Shown here one piece after another: positions 7,016 through 15,992 of a stretch of DNA of 34,577 nt. This stretch comes from a virus. Location of the stretch: positions 1 to 34,577 of the IMG/VR virus record IMGVR_UViG_3300038701_001877; one strand, given 5' to 3'. Within the stretch, counting starts at the first letter, position 1. Each line of letters starts with the position of its first letter. The notes under the pieces were generated by a model that did not search any database, was not told the origin of the DNA, and worked only from the letters and a program-made list of their open reading frames with translations. A program made the translations under genes and the position numbers.

Positions 7016-7779
7016 TGGTTAATAAAAATACATATCTCAACAACTGGCTATCCGAAGGCAATAGGCAAGAGATTATATTGCGTAATCAAACTAGGCGTGC
7101 ATTAAATGCTTTTGTTATGCAATATGCTAGAGCTTATGAAAGTAGTGTTGTTTCTGTTGGTGAAGATATTTTGCTCAGGGATCATAGAGAAAGAATCCAA
7201 TCCATATTAGAGAAAAGGTATAAATATATTATACCAAGGTTTTCAAAATTTACGCTAGATGGTTTTGGTGAAGATATAACAAAAGCTGAAAAAGATATTC
7301 TAATTAATACTCAATCGCAATTAACTCAGGAATATATAGAGAATAATGCGGCTCAAAAAGCTATTGGAATAGCCGACACTTCAATAAAAAAAATCAGAGA
7401 AAGGGTTGGGCTTGGTGTTTCTGATGGCTTAGGTATATCAGAGATAGCTAGTAATATAAGGGGCATTAAATCGATTAATGCAGCTAGATCAGTTTTGATT
7501 GCTAGAACAGAAGTTAACGCCGCCGCTAATTATGGCTCTATTGAAACGGCAAGAAACGCGGAAAAGGAATTTGATATAGTAATGGAAAAAGAGTGGCTTG
7601 CTGTTAATGACTCTAGAACTAGAGATACTCATGACAGAGCAGATGGCCAAATTGTAGAAGTATCTGAGAAATTTAATATTAATGGCTTTGAAGCTGACAG
7701 ACCTCTTGATAATTCTTTACCCGCTGATGAGGTTATAAATTGCAGATGCACTATGTTATATCGTAGAAAACGAGATTAA
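7015..7779 (+). CDS. Minor head protein, Mu F / SPP1 gp7-like
   Basis: Phage Mu F-like proteins bind the portal and may be packaged in the head. The C-terminal half (about residues 160-250) shows the family signature: ARTEVNAAANYGS, EKEWLAVNDSRTRDTHDRAD and DEVINCRCTMLYRR, with the conserved His and the CRC pair. The start is GTG, overlapping the upstream stop (TAGTG). Length of 254 residues fits a single Mu F domain with a helical N-terminus and no fused toxin. It sits between portal and protease, the usual place. Confidence 0.88.
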   Translation: MVNKNTYLNNWLSEGNRQEIILRNQTRRALNAFVMQYARAYESSVVSVGEDILLRDHRERIQSILEKRYKYIIPRFSKFTLDGFGEDITKAEKDILINTQSQLTQEYIENNAAQKAIGIADTSIKKIRERVGLGVSDGLGISEIASNIRGIKSINAARSVLIARTEVNAAANYGSIETARNAEKEFDIVMEKEWLAVNDSRTRDTHDRADGQIVEVSEKFNINGFEADRPLDNSLPADEVINCRCTMLYRRKRD

Positions 7780-7848
7780 TTGCACGTATTGCATTTATTT
7801 TCTAATCAATATAAAATCAATACATAATTAAAACAAAATAAACAAATT

Positions 7849-8520
7849 ATGTATATTAGAAAAAATTTTGATCCAAGCGAATTTGAAGTAAAAATGGAAG
7901 ATGAGCAGATGATTGTTGAGGGTTATGCTACTACCTTTGGCAACACAGATGCAGTTAACGATGTTATTGAGCGTGGTGCATTTGGCAAAAGGCTTACTCC
8001 TAAAAAAATTAAATTTCTTTATCAGCATGACATGACTGAGCCTATAGGCACTATTAAGGAGGTTAGGGAAGATGATAAGGGTGTTTTTATTAAGGCAAAG
8101 TTTTCAGACACTACTAGAGGGCGTGATTCTTATACGCTTATGAAAGATGGTGCGATTGATGCTTTTTCGATAGGTTTTAGAATAGATGAAAAAGGCTGGC
8201 GTTATGATTCTAAGACGCAAGTTAGGTATATAAGCAAAGCTAAATTAATGGAAGTATCGGCTGTTACTTTTCCGGCGAATGATAAGGCACAGGTAACAAT
8301 GGTTAAAAGTCTAGGTGAATCAGGTTTTAAAACCAAAAGAGATTTTGAAGAAGCTCTAAGATTTATGGGCTTTTCTCAAAAAGAATCAGCAATAATAGTT
8401 TCTAAAAGCTACCCAGCCTTAGAAAGTCACTGGGATGGTGATTGCGAAAAGGGTAATCAGAGTGATTCTGATTTAAAAAAATCTTTAGAAAATTTATTAA
8501 ATACAATTAAGGTAACTTAA
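7849..8520 (+). CDS. HK97-family prohead protease
   Basis: This serine protease (family S78) cleaves the scaffold part of the capsid protein during maturation. Visible features are the N-terminal VEGYATTFGNTD, catalytic His60 in FLYQHD, Ser107 in DAFSIGF and the conserved Glu135 in LMEVSAVTFPAN. The last 50 residues are charged and may be autocleaved. The ATG follows an A-rich leader with no Shine-Dalgarno sequence; the 69-base gap before it contains a small TGCA-CGTAT-TGCA hairpin. Confidence 0.93.
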   Translation: MYIRKNFDPSEFEVKMEDEQMIVEGYATTFGNTDAVNDVIERGAFGKRLTPKKIKFLYQHDMTEPIGTIKEVREDDKGVFIKAKFSDTTRGRDSYTLMKDGAIDAFSIGFRIDEKGWRYDSKTQVRYISKAKLMEVSAVTFPANDKAQVTMVKSLGESGFKTKRDFEEALRFMGFSQKESAIIVSKSYPALESHWDGDCEKGNQSDSDLKKSLENLLNTIKVT

Positions 8521-8521
8521 A

Positions 8522-9706
8522 ATGGAAAATGAAGTTAAAAAGGTTGTTGATGATATTCAGAAAAGTTTTCATGACTTTAAAGAAGCCAACGACAAATTAA
8601 TATTGGATACTAAATCTGATATTTTACAAGAATTGAAAGTTGATAAAATCAATGATCATATTTCTGACTTAGAAGAAAAAATGGAAAAAATAATTGCTTC
8701 TCAATCTGCACCAAAGCAAATTGAATCAGAAGGTAACGAAGCTTTAAGTGATTATAAATCCGCTTTTGTCAGTTATTTAAGAAATGGTAACTCTTCGGGT
8801 CTTAAAGATTTAGAAAGAAAATCTCTTTCAGTTGGTACTGATACTGATGGTGGTTTTTTAATTACTCCTGAAATGACTGGAATAATTGAGGGTATTTTTA
8901 CCGAAACATCTCCAATGGAATCTATTGCATCTGTTCAATCTATATCAACGGATTCTTTAGAGCTTCCAATAAGAGTAACAAATGCGGCTACAGCTACTAA
9001 ATCTGAAAAAGGTTCTGTTTCTGAAACTGATACTTTTGAGCTTGCTCTTAAAACTATACCAACTCATGAGATATATGCAGAGCCTGCAATCACTCAAAAG
9101 ATGCTAGATGATGCCGATATTAATATTGAGGGTTATCTTGCAAATGAAGTTGCAACTAGGTTGGCTGAAAAGAAAAACGCAGCTTATGTTTCTGGTGCTG
9201 GTGTTTCTGGTGCTAAAGGCTTTTTGTCTAATACAGCCGCATCTCCTGCCCTTGGTTCTGATCAAGTTCAGTTTATTCTTTCTGGTTCTGATGGTAGTTT
9301 TGATGGTGATGATATTATTGACTTATTTTACACGTTAAAAGATAAGTACGTTAATAATAATACTAGATTTGTTATGCCTAGAGCTGCTGAAAAAATCCTT
9401 AGAAAGCTTAAAGAGGGTTCTTCTAATGAGTATATTTACAGCTTTGATTCAGTTGGTAAAGTTGGAATGGCAATGGGCATTCCTATTGTTAGATTTGATG
9501 ATATGACTGATCCCGCTGCTGATTCACTTTCAGTTGCTGTTGGTGATTTTAATCAAGGTTATCAAGTTGTAAATAGAGTTGGTCTTAGAACAATCAGAGA
9601 TGATGTTACTTCTAAGGGCTTCATTAAGTATTATACTACTACTCGTTATGGTGGCGATGTTAAAGTTGCTGAAGCGATTAAAGTATTAAAACTTGGAACT
9701 AGTTAA
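8522..9706 (+). CDS. HK97-fold major capsid protein
   Basis: Builds the icosahedral shell. Residues 1-90 are a charged, coiled-coil delta-like scaffold domain that the upstream protease is expected to remove; cleavage probably falls near the ERKSLSVGTDTDGGFLITPE region (about residues 97-115). The rest matches the HK97 fold family, with ESIASVQSISTDSLELPI, AEPAITQKMLDDADINIEGY and the C-terminal RVGLRTIRDDVTSKGFIKYY. Length of 394 is typical. It begins one base after the protease stop. Confidence 0.95.
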   Translation: MENEVKKVVDDIQKSFHDFKEANDKLILDTKSDILQELKVDKINDHISDLEEKMEKIIASQSAPKQIESEGNEALSDYKSAFVSYLRNGNSSGLKDLERKSLSVGTDTDGGFLITPEMTGIIEGIFTETSPMESIASVQSISTDSLELPIRVTNAATATKSEKGSVSETDTFELALKTIPTHEIYAEPAITQKMLDDADINIEGYLANEVATRLAEKKNAAYVSGAGVSGAKGFLSNTAASPALGSDQVQFILSGSDGSFDGDDIIDLFYTLKDKYVNNNTRFVMPRAAEKILRKLKEGSSNEYIYSFDSVGKVGMAMGIPIVRFDDMTDPAADSLSVAVGDFNQGYQVVNRVGLRTIRDDVTSKGFIKYYTTTRYGGDVKVAEAIKVLKLGTS

Positions 9707-9729
9707 TAATTGTAAAAAAGGAGATTGTT

Positions 9730-10131
9730 ATGCCTAATAGAGATGGTGCAAACGATAAAGTCGGTTCTATAGGAACTGTAGTAACTGCAATTTCAAGTGA
9801 TACTACTACTGCTGGTGCGGTTGTTGATTGCTCTGGATTTGATATAGTAACTTTTGAGATTTTCTCAAATGCTTATACTGATGGTACTTATACGCCATTA
9901 ATCAACGAAAGTGATGATTCTGGTATGTCAGGTGAATCTGCTGTTGCTGATATTGATTTAACTGTAACAGAAGCTGATGCGGCTGTTGATGCAGCTAATA
10001 CAGTTAAATATATATCTTATATTGGTAATAAGCGTTACATTACTTGTGATATAGTCTCAACTAGCACTAGTTCAGGTGCTTCGGTTGGCGTTAACGTTAT
10101 CAAGGAAAAAGGTGCTTTACTCCCTGAGTAA
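9730..10131 (+). CDS. Probable capsid decoration / head protein, 133 aa
   Basis: Follows the capsid gene behind a strong ribosome-binding site (AAAAAGGAG). It is beta-rich and has Thr/Ser/Ala/Asp-rich segments (AISSDTTTAGAVVDCSGF, ITCDIVSTSTSSG) like small head proteins placed after the capsid gene in many siphoviruses. The ordered strands and size fit a decoration or head-completion role; no diagnostic motif is seen. A hairpin terminator follows, so this gene and the capsid gene may be expressed more than the genes downstream. Confidence 0.65.
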   Translation: MPNRDGANDKVGSIGTVVTAISSDTTTAGAVVDCSGFDIVTFEIFSNAYTDGTYTPLINESDDSGMSGESAVADIDLTVTEADAAVDAANTVKYISYIGNKRYITCDIVSTSTSSGASVGVNVIKEKGALLPE

Positions 10132-10137
10132 ACATTT

Positions 10138-10173
10138 AGGGGGTATGTATTTAGTTGCATGCCCCTTTATTTT
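10138..10173 (+). terminator. Hairpin terminator or attenuator after the capsid genes
   Basis: AGGGG (10138-10142) pairs with CCCCT (10162-10166), and TATG (10144-10147) with CATG (10158-10161), leaving one bulged G; the tract TTTATTTT follows. It may lower expression of the neck and tail genes relative to capsid. The next gene has its own ribosome-binding site (TAGGAG). Confidence 0.6.
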
Positions 10174-10187
10174 AATAGGAGATAGTT

Positions 10188-10397
10188 ATGCAGAAAGTTA
10201 AAATATTAAAAAATTTTTCAATAGCTTTTGATGGTATTAATATATCTAGGCTAAAAAAAGATGAAGAGATTGAAGTTAATGATTATGAGCTTTCTAGGTT
10301 AATTCATTATGGTGTTGTCGAGATAAAAGAAAAGCCTAAGAAAAAAGGCAAAACTAAAAATTTAGATATTGAAATAAAAGAAAAGCCTAAAAAATAA
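10188..10397 (+). CDS. Hypothetical small protein with duplicated Lys-rich tail, 69 aa
   Basis: The N-terminal 45 residues (start MQKVKILKNFSIAFDGINIS) resemble small proteins often found between capsid and connector genes in siphoviruses. The C-terminus contains EIKEKPKK twice, separated by a Lys-rich spacer, giving a strongly basic tail that may touch DNA or neighbouring head proteins. The function is unknown. Its stop overlaps the next ATG (TAATG). Confidence 0.65.
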   Translation: MQKVKILKNFSIAFDGINISRLKKDEEIEVNDYELSRLIHYGVVEIKEKPKKKGKTKNLDIEIKEKPKK

Positions 10398-11071
10398 TGA
10401 CAAGATTTTTAAACAAGAAAACATCTGTAGTTACTCCGCCTGAAAGCGAGCCTGTTACCACAAATGGCTTTAAGGCTTTTTTAAGGGTTGAGGGTGACAC
10501 AGATGATAGTTTAATTGCTGATATGTTAGTTGCGGCGAGAGAGGCTTGCGAAAATTATACTAATACGGCTTTTATAAATACTGTTTTTAAACAAGTACAA
10601 AATGATTTTGAATATAGTGATTTAGCTCATTATTCAATAAGAGATGAATTAGCTTATAGGCAAGATGTTATGACGCTTGATCTAAAGCAACCTTATATTA
10701 AACTAAATAAATCTGGGCTTAGTTCGGTTGCTAGTGTAGTTACTTATGATGAGAATAATAATGCATCTACGTATAGTTCTGATAATTATTTTGTAGATGA
10801 CTCTAATAATCAAATTATAATAAATGAAAATGCTTCATTGCCAACTAATATAAGAAGTCGAAGAGGTGTTGAGGTAATATATACGGCTGGTTTTGGTGCT
10901 AATGCATCTGATGTGCCAATGGCTATTAGGCAAGCTATATATATATATACGCAATCAATGTATGATTTTAATCGTAATCCAGAGGATCTAATAGCGGAAG
11001 CATATGACTTGCCTATAGGTGCTAAGAGTTTATTAAATCCGTACAGAATGGAGATTGGCATTAATGGTTAG
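10397..11071 (+). CDS. Head-tail connector, gp6-like
   Basis: Connector proteins form the ring under the portal. The start of the fold is seen in FKAFLRVEGDTDDSLIADML and VAAREACENYTNTAF, which is the conserved helical opening of gp6-like adaptors; later come a beta region, GVEVIYTAGFG and PMAIRQAIYIYTQSMYDFNR, the typical C-terminal helix. The length (224) agrees with the larger connector subfamily. The gene lies between capsid and the HK97 gp10-like gene, as expected. Confidence 0.88.
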   Translation: MTRFLNKKTSVVTPPESEPVTTNGFKAFLRVEGDTDDSLIADMLVAAREACENYTNTAFINTVFKQVQNDFEYSDLAHYSIRDELAYRQDVMTLDLKQPYIKLNKSGLSSVASVVTYDENNNASTYSSDNYFVDDSNNQIIINENASLPTNIRSRRGVEVIYTAGFGANASDVPMAIRQAIYIYTQSMYDFNRNPEDLIAEAYDLPIGAKSLLNPYRMEIGING

Positions 11072-11486
11072 TATTGAAGTATCGGGGCTTAGAAAATTAC
11101 AGCAAGAAATGATAGATGATGCTTCTGCAGTTTATAAAGGTGTTAGAGGTGCAATAGTTGAAACTGCTTATGAAATTCACAATGACGCTAAAAAAAGCCT
11201 TAATGAAGGTGGCAAAAGTGGAAAAACATATAAGAAATATAGACCTAGAAGAACTCATAAAGCATCTGCAAAAGGTGAAGCTCCTGCAACAGATACTGGC
11301 AATTTAGTTAATTCTATTAAAGTTAATGAGCAAATTGGTTTAAAGGCTAAAGTAGAAGCTAGTGCTAAATATGCAGGTTATTTAGAAGATGATTTAGATA
11401 GACCTTTTATGCAACCAGCTTATGAGGAAAATTTAGATTTTTTAGATAGGAAATTAAATAAAGCAATTGATAAGGCGTTTCGATAA
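11064..11486 (+). CDS. HK97 gp10-like neck / head-closure protein
   Basis: HK97 gp10-family proteins act at the head-tail joint or as tail completion factors. Signature elements are ISVSGL-like SIEVSGLRKL near the start, DAKKSLNEGGKSGKTY, APATDTGNLVNSI and EASAKYAGYLE...RPFMQPAYEEN, all in family order. I choose the ATG at 11064, ten bases behind GGAG, over a TTG at 11055. It overlaps the connector by 8 bases. Confidence 0.87.
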   Translation: MVSIEVSGLRKLQQEMIDDASAVYKGVRGAIVETAYEIHNDAKKSLNEGGKSGKTYKKYRPRRTHKASAKGEAPATDTGNLVNSIKVNEQIGLKAKVEASAKYAGYLEDDLDRPFMQPAYEENLDFLDRKLNKAIDKAFR

Positions 11487-11986
11487 TGGCTAGATACGAT
11501 ATAGAGCAATATATAGATGATTTTTTAGATAAGTTAAAAGGTGAGCTTAATACTAAAATCACAGCTATTAATACTGATAAAGGCGATACTTTATTATCAA
11601 CTGTTGCTAATTCAGCTTATTATTTTAAAAAGCAAAGCCCTAAAAGAAAGGCTGATTCGGTTTTTGTATATTACGAGCCTTACGAAACTGTAGAAATTGA
11701 TGATGAGAAAAATATGAGAGGGCTTGCTAATCCTGCAAAAACATATCCATTTGAAGTGGGTATAGCTTTTGGGAATAACAATAGATATGCAGATGATGAT
11801 TTAACAAATTTTAAAAGGGTTATTAGATATCAAAAGGCTTTTGAATCTGCTTTGAGATGCGTTAATAACAAGTTACGAGGGTATGGACAATTAACCCTTT
11901 CTCAAATACAATCAAGTCAAGTGCAGAGAAATGAAGGCTTGCTTCATGTTTCTGCTTTTACAGTAAATATAACTTTAGGTGGTTAA
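11486..11986 (+). CDS. Probable tail terminator / tail completion protein, 166 aa
   Basis: The start (MARYDIEQYIDDFLDKLKGE) and the central ADSVFVYYEPYETVEIDDEK with a C-terminal SAFTVNITLG strand fit the size and layout of proteins that cap the tail tube next to the head. It directly overlaps the gp10-like gene (TAATG) and precedes the tube gene, where the terminator gene is normally found. Position is stronger evidence than sequence. Confidence 0.6.
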   Translation: MARYDIEQYIDDFLDKLKGELNTKITAINTDKGDTLLSTVANSAYYFKKQSPKRKADSVFVYYEPYETVEIDDEKNMRGLANPAKTYPFEVGIAFGNNNRYADDDLTNFKRVIRYQKAFESALRCVNNKLRGYGQLTLSQIQSSQVQRNEGLLHVSAFTVNITLGG

Positions 11987-11987
11987 C

Positions 11988-12170
11988 ATGGTTAAGATTA
12001 TACCTGCAAAAACAGGCTTATATGAAAAAACAGAAAATAAGTTAAGGTGGAGATATTCTTTTATTGAGGGTGTTGAAATTGAAATTGATGAGCGTGTAAA
12101 AAATGACGTTCAAGCAAAGGGATTTATTAAAAAACCAACTAAAAAAACTAAAATAAATAAGGAGAATTAA
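11988..12170 (+). CDS. Hypothetical small basic protein, 60 aa
   Basis: I use the ATG at 11988, just after the upstream stop, rather than the GTG at 11979. It begins MVKIIPAKTGLYEKTENKLR and ends in a Lys/Thr-rich tail (KKPTKKTKINKEN). Not recognised. It lies between the tail terminator-like and tube genes and is presumably a minor tail or assembly factor. Confidence 0.6.
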   Translation: MVKIIPAKTGLYEKTENKLRWRYSFIEGVEIEIDERVKNDVQAKGFIKKPTKKTKINKEN

Positions 12171-12172
12171 AA

Positions 12173-13099
12173 ATGGCTATAGTTGAAACTAATAAAAGGT
12201 TTGGCGTTCACTCAATGATGTTGCATGATATTTCTAATGGATTTAGGCCGTATCAAAACTCATTTATTAAGATATTAAATAATTTTAATATTAACTCTAC
12301 TACTGAAATGATATCTTTAAATGGAGGTAGTAGAAAAGATGCTTGGGCTGCTGAAGATGGCTTAAGGACAAATGAAATATCGTTGTCGGTTTCTCAATTT
12401 GAGCCTGCTATGTTTCAGCAATTTGCGGGTGCTGTTATGACGCAAATATCAGCAAGTGCTACTGGTTCTATAGTAAATGCTTTGATTAATACTAAAGGCA
12501 CTTCTATGGTTGATGCTACAACAGGCTTCGCATCTGTTGGTGTAAAATCTTCTGATGAAGCTGATTTAAAAACTGGTAATTACTTTGTTGTTGCAACTGG
12601 TGCAGCTACTTTTAATCTTTATATAGATACTGATTTGCAGTTTAATCGTGGTACTGATGTTAATTTTCAAGATCAAACTTATAAATTGTTAGCATCTGAT
12701 TTAACTTTGCCTGGCTCTGATGGAACTGTTGATGCTAGTGATTATGGTTTAGAGTTTACTGGTGGATCAGGCACTATAGCATTAACTGAAGGCGATGTTG
12801 CTATGTTTACTGTTTCTCCTCCTCACTCTGGAATTAACAAATATTCTGTTGGTGAGATTGGTGAAGGCTCTAATTACGTAGGCGTTACTTGTTGGAGTGA
12901 AGTTCAAAGTGATGGTTCAGTTGATGGTATTATTTTGCCTAAAGTTAAATTTAGTGGGTTACCTTTGAATTTTACAGCAAAAGAATTTGCGACTGCTGAC
13001 ATTACGGGTACTCCTGTAATAGGTTGCTCACCTATAGATGGAAAGCAAAAATTATATGATGAAATTCAAATTAGAGGCGTAAACACTGATGACTGCTAA
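12173..13099 (+). CDS. Major tail tube protein
   Basis: The tube protein stacks into the hollow tail. This protein has 308 residues, is beta-rich, has a strong ribosome-binding site (AAGGAG) and sits immediately before the frameshifted chaperone genes and tape measure, the invariant place for the tube gene. An internal Ig-like or inserted region (about residues 100-210: GTSMVDATTGFASVGVKSSD, YIDTDLQFNRGTDVNF) separates the N- and C-terminal parts. Identification rests mainly on order and composition. Confidence 0.82.
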   Translation: MAIVETNKRFGVHSMMLHDISNGFRPYQNSFIKILNNFNINSTTEMISLNGGSRKDAWAAEDGLRTNEISLSVSQFEPAMFQQFAGAVMTQISASATGSIVNALINTKGTSMVDATTGFASVGVKSSDEADLKTGNYFVVATGAATFNLYIDTDLQFNRGTDVNFQDQTYKLLASDLTLPGSDGTVDASDYGLEFTGGSGTIALTEGDVAMFTVSPPHSGINKYSVGEIGEGSNYVGVTCWSEVQSDGSVDGIILPKVKFSGLPLNFTAKEFATADITGTPVIGCSPIDGKQKLYDEIQIRGVNTDDC

Positions 13100-13601
13100 T
13101 ATTGAAAGCCTCTCTTCTTTTGGGGAGAGGTTTACTATTAAATCTCCAAAAAGAGAAAGGGCTTTGGCTTTCCAGTTTAAGCCTCATACTCTTACTTTGA
13201 TTGGTAAAATTAATAATGAGTTTAAAACTGATGAAGATGTTGAGGGTTATAACCTTGCTATGAAAAAAATATCTGAGTTAGATTTTAAGGTTGCTAGTAA
13301 ATTTATCTGGTTATGTTTGGAAAAAAAGCCTAGTGAATTTGATGAGTATGAAAAATTTGAAGATTTCCTGTTAAATGAAGTCAACGATATGGAGTTAGTT
13401 TTTAAGTTAGTTGGTTATGCTAGAGAAACAATGATGCCGGACTTTACTTATGAAAAAACAGATAAAAAAAAAGTAATGATAGGCAGTCTGATAATTATAT
13501 TAGCAATGATTGGTATGACAAATATGCTTTTTTGGCTTTACGAACAAGCCTCACCTATCAAGAGTTTCTTAATCTCACTCCTAGGCAAATTCAGCGTTTA
13601 A
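13089..13601 (+). CDS. Tail assembly chaperone, short form (lambda gpG analogue)
   Basis: Tail chaperones coat the tape measure before tube polymerisation. This 0-frame product has 170 residues, overlaps the tube gene by 11 bases and is acidic/helical up to residue 128. After the A9 run at 13464-13472 the 0-frame tail becomes hydrophobic (GSLIIILAMIGMTNMLFWLY) and looks less conserved than the -1 frame. The gene is followed by the T-like frame, giving the standard G/GT arrangement. Confidence 0.83.
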   Translation: MTANIESLSSFGERFTIKSPKRERALAFQFKPHTLTLIGKINNEFKTDEDVEGYNLAMKKISELDFKVASKFIWLCLEKKPSEFDEYEKFEDFLLNEVNDMELVFKLVGYARETMMPDFTYEKTDKKKVMIGSLIIILAMIGMTNMLFWLYEQASPIKSFLISLLGKFSV

Positions 13602-13783
13602 CTTATGCCGTTCACAAAGCTGATTATGAAAAGCAAGGCGGTGATCCAGTTAAATATAAAGACCCTATAAATACAAGTGATCAAGTCTTGGAATCAAAAG
13701 ATAAAAAAGCAGAAGATTTATTAAACTTTTTTGAAAATAATCAAGGAAATTTAAGCACTGTTATTAAATCATCTAAGGTTTAG
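13089..13783 (+). CDS. Tail assembly chaperone, -1 frameshift form (gpGT analogue)
   Basis: The -1 frame is open only from 13466 (stop TAA at 13463-13465) to 13783 and carries a good chaperone-T-like sequence (WYDKYAFLALRTSLTYQEFL, then NLTPRQIQRLTYAVHKADYE) without its own plausible start. Slipping one base back in the nine-A run adds 103 residues to the 128 upstream, giving about 231 residues. Low-frequency production of the long form is typical for long-tailed phages because the T part recruits the tape measure. Confidence 0.85.
13464..13472 (+). promoter_or_regulatory. Slippery A9 frameshift site
   Basis: Nine consecutive A read as AAA-AAA-AAA in the 0 frame, followed by GTA. A slip back by one base puts the ribosome in the T frame. 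It is the only long homopolymer within the window where the two frames can be joined, because a stop in the -1 frame lies directly upstream. Confidence 0.85.
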
Positions 13784-13823
13784 CAATATTGTTATTTAGG
13801 TAAATTTATATCATAATATATTT

Positions 13824-15992
13824 ATGGCTGATGTTAAAAAAAGAGTAGTAATAAATATAGTTGGTGACGACTCAAAGTTTAGAAAAACTATGAGCGGAAT
13901 TGGTGGTATTGCCAAAACTGCGGCAGTAGCGGCAACAGCTGCTTTTGGTGCGGTAACAACTGCCACAATTAAAACAGTAAATGCTTTTAGTAGGTTTGAG
14001 AGTCAATTTACTACTGTAGTTACTTTGCTTGATGAATCTAGTTTTAAAACAAAGACTTTAACTCAGGGTATTAATGATTTAAAAAGCGGAGTATTAAAAT
14101 TAAGATCAGAAACTGGTGAAAGTTTCGAAAACCTTAATAAGGGTTTGTTTGACTTAATATCGGCTGGTATTGATGCAAGTGAGGCAATAGACACTTTGAG
14201 AACTGCTACTAAGTTAGCTAGAGCTGGTGCAACTAACACATCTATTGCAGTTGATGGGCTTACAAGTGTAATAAAAGCGTATGGACTTAATGCTAGTGAA
14301 GCTGAGTCTATTTCTCAAAAATTCTTTACTGCTCAAAAATTCGGTAAAACGACAATAGAGGAATTATCTACTGGCTTTGGTGATGTTGCATCAAACGCTA
14401 AGTCTTTGGGTGTTAGCTTTGAAGAAGTAGTATCTGCTGTTAGTGCCGCAACTTTAGGGGCTGTTGAAACTAATAAAGCTTATACTGGTTTAAGAGCTGT
14501 TTTTGCAAATATTATTAGACCTACAAAAGAAGCAAGGGACGAAGCTAAGAGATTAGGTATTGAGTTTAATTCAACGTCTTTAAGAAGTAAGGGGCTGAAT
14601 AAATTTCTTAAAGATATTACGGAATCGGCTAATTTTAACTCAACAAGTTTAGAAAAACTATTTAGCTCAGTTGAGGCAACAACTACTATTATGGCTTTAG
14701 CTGGTGAGCAATCTGGGGATTTTGATAGAATTCTCGGTGAGTTAAATGACGAAACTAAACTGGCAACTAATTTTAATAAGGCACTTGCTGAGCAATCTGG
14801 CAATGTAAAACAAAAATTCGATGAGATAAGGGGTGTTGTCGAAACTTTGATTGTTAGAATAGGTGAAAAGTTAGCACCAGCAGTAGGTAAGTTAGCAGAT
14901 GAGTTTCAAGGTTATTTAGATACTGTAACAGATGATGAGTTGCAAAGAATTGCTGATGGCATGTCTGCAATATTTGATGTTGTTATAGCAATAGCCAAAG
15001 CCATTAATACTGTGGTTCAGGGCTTTGGTAAGCTTGCTGAGTATGGCAGAAGCGTTGGAAAGAGAAAAGCTAATTTTGAAACGTGGGCAAGTTCTGGTTC
15101 ATCTATGGGCTTTTTTGAATGGCAAGAAGCTCAAAGAAAACAAGAACAACAAACAGAGCCTACTGTTGTTGGTAACGGTGGTAGAAGCTTCCCTATTGAG
15201 GGTGGTTTTAGCACTGAAAAAAATCAATCTATGCCAGAAGATGCAGAAGATGATCCTGTATCAACTGGCGTGGCTAAAATCCAGTCTGGGTTGCCAGCAA
15301 ATGAAGAGGAATACGATGCTGTAAAAGAAGAAAAGGCAAAGCAAGATGAGGAGTTAGCTAATCAAGAAAAGGAAAAAAGAGAGAGGGAGTTAAAAGCAGA
15401 AAGAGAGCATAGAGAAAGAATGAATAAACTTCTTTCGACTAGCTTACAAGATAAAATCGATATTTTAAATGATGCAAATGCTACAGAGCAACAAAAAAGT
15501 CAGGCTCAATATGCTATATTAGAACAATTAGGCAAGGCTTATGGTGGTAAATTGCTAGCACTAAATAAGATATTAACTATTAAGAATTCTATATTAAATA
15601 TTCAAGAGGGTATAACTGAGGCTTTATCTTTGCCGTTTCCTGCTAATTTAGCGGCGGCGGCAACTGTTGCGGCTCAAGGTGCTGGTGTTTTAGCCACCGC
15701 AAGAAATGTTTCTGACACAATTAGCGGTGCGGCTCAAGGCACTATTGTAGGTGGCACGGATACAGGTCAAGATAATAGAATGATGGCTGTTAGAAGTGGT
15801 GAAATGATATTACCACCTGATCTGGCTGTCAGTGCCGCACCTACAATAAGAGATATTATAAGAAATGAAGATCAAATAGGAAATCCTCAATCTGCAACGA
15901 GTAGTAACAGAGTTCAAGTTGAGTTTGTTGGTGATGCTGGTAGATTGCTAAGGGAAATTGATAGAGAAACTAATTACGTGCAAGGCTTATGA
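13824..15992 (+). CDS. Tail tape measure protein (TP901 type)
   Basis: Sets tail length and is ejected with the DNA. The N-terminus has an Ala-rich hydrophobic helix (IAKTAAVAATAAFGAVTTAT), then the TP901-family core: FESQFTTVVTLLDESS, GESFENLNKGLFDLISAGID, IAVDGLTSVIKAYG, EELSTGFGDVASNAKSLGV and AFANIIRPTKEA-like AVFANIIRPTKEA. A charged coiled coil follows (about 490-540), then an Ala-rich segment. At 722 residues and about 0.15 nm per residue the tail would be near 110 nm. Confidence 0.93.
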   Translation: MADVKKRVVINIVGDDSKFRKTMSGIGGIAKTAAVAATAAFGAVTTATIKTVNAFSRFESQFTTVVTLLDESSFKTKTLTQGINDLKSGVLKLRSETGESFENLNKGLFDLISAGIDASEAIDTLRTATKLARAGATNTSIAVDGLTSVIKAYGLNASEAESISQKFFTAQKFGKTTIEELSTGFGDVASNAKSLGVSFEEVVSAVSAATLGAVETNKAYTGLRAVFANIIRPTKEARDEAKRLGIEFNSTSLRSKGLNKFLKDITESANFNSTSLEKLFSSVEATTTIMALAGEQSGDFDRILGELNDETKLATNFNKALAEQSGNVKQKFDEIRGVVETLIVRIGEKLAPAVGKLADEFQGYLDTVTDDELQRIADGMSAIFDVVIAIAKAINTVVQGFGKLAEYGRSVGKRKANFETWASSGSSMGFFEWQEAQRKQEQQTEPTVVGNGGRSFPIEGGFSTEKNQSMPEDAEDDPVSTGVAKIQSGLPANEEEYDAVKEEKAKQDEELANQEKEKRERELKAEREHRERMNKLLSTSLQDKIDILNDANATEQQKSQAQYAILEQLGKAYGGKLLALNKILTIKNSILNIQEGITEALSLPFPANLAAAATVAAQGAGVLATARNVSDTISGAAQGTIVGGTDTGQDNRMMAVRSGEMILPPDLAVSAAPTIRDIIRNEDQIGNPQSATSSNRVQVEFVGDAGRLLREIDRETNYVQGL

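Noticed and set aside
14480-14803. Minus-strand ORF of 107 aa inside the tape measure gene
   Set aside because: Long but embedded in a well-supported gene, Ser/Leu-rich antisense composition and no leader.
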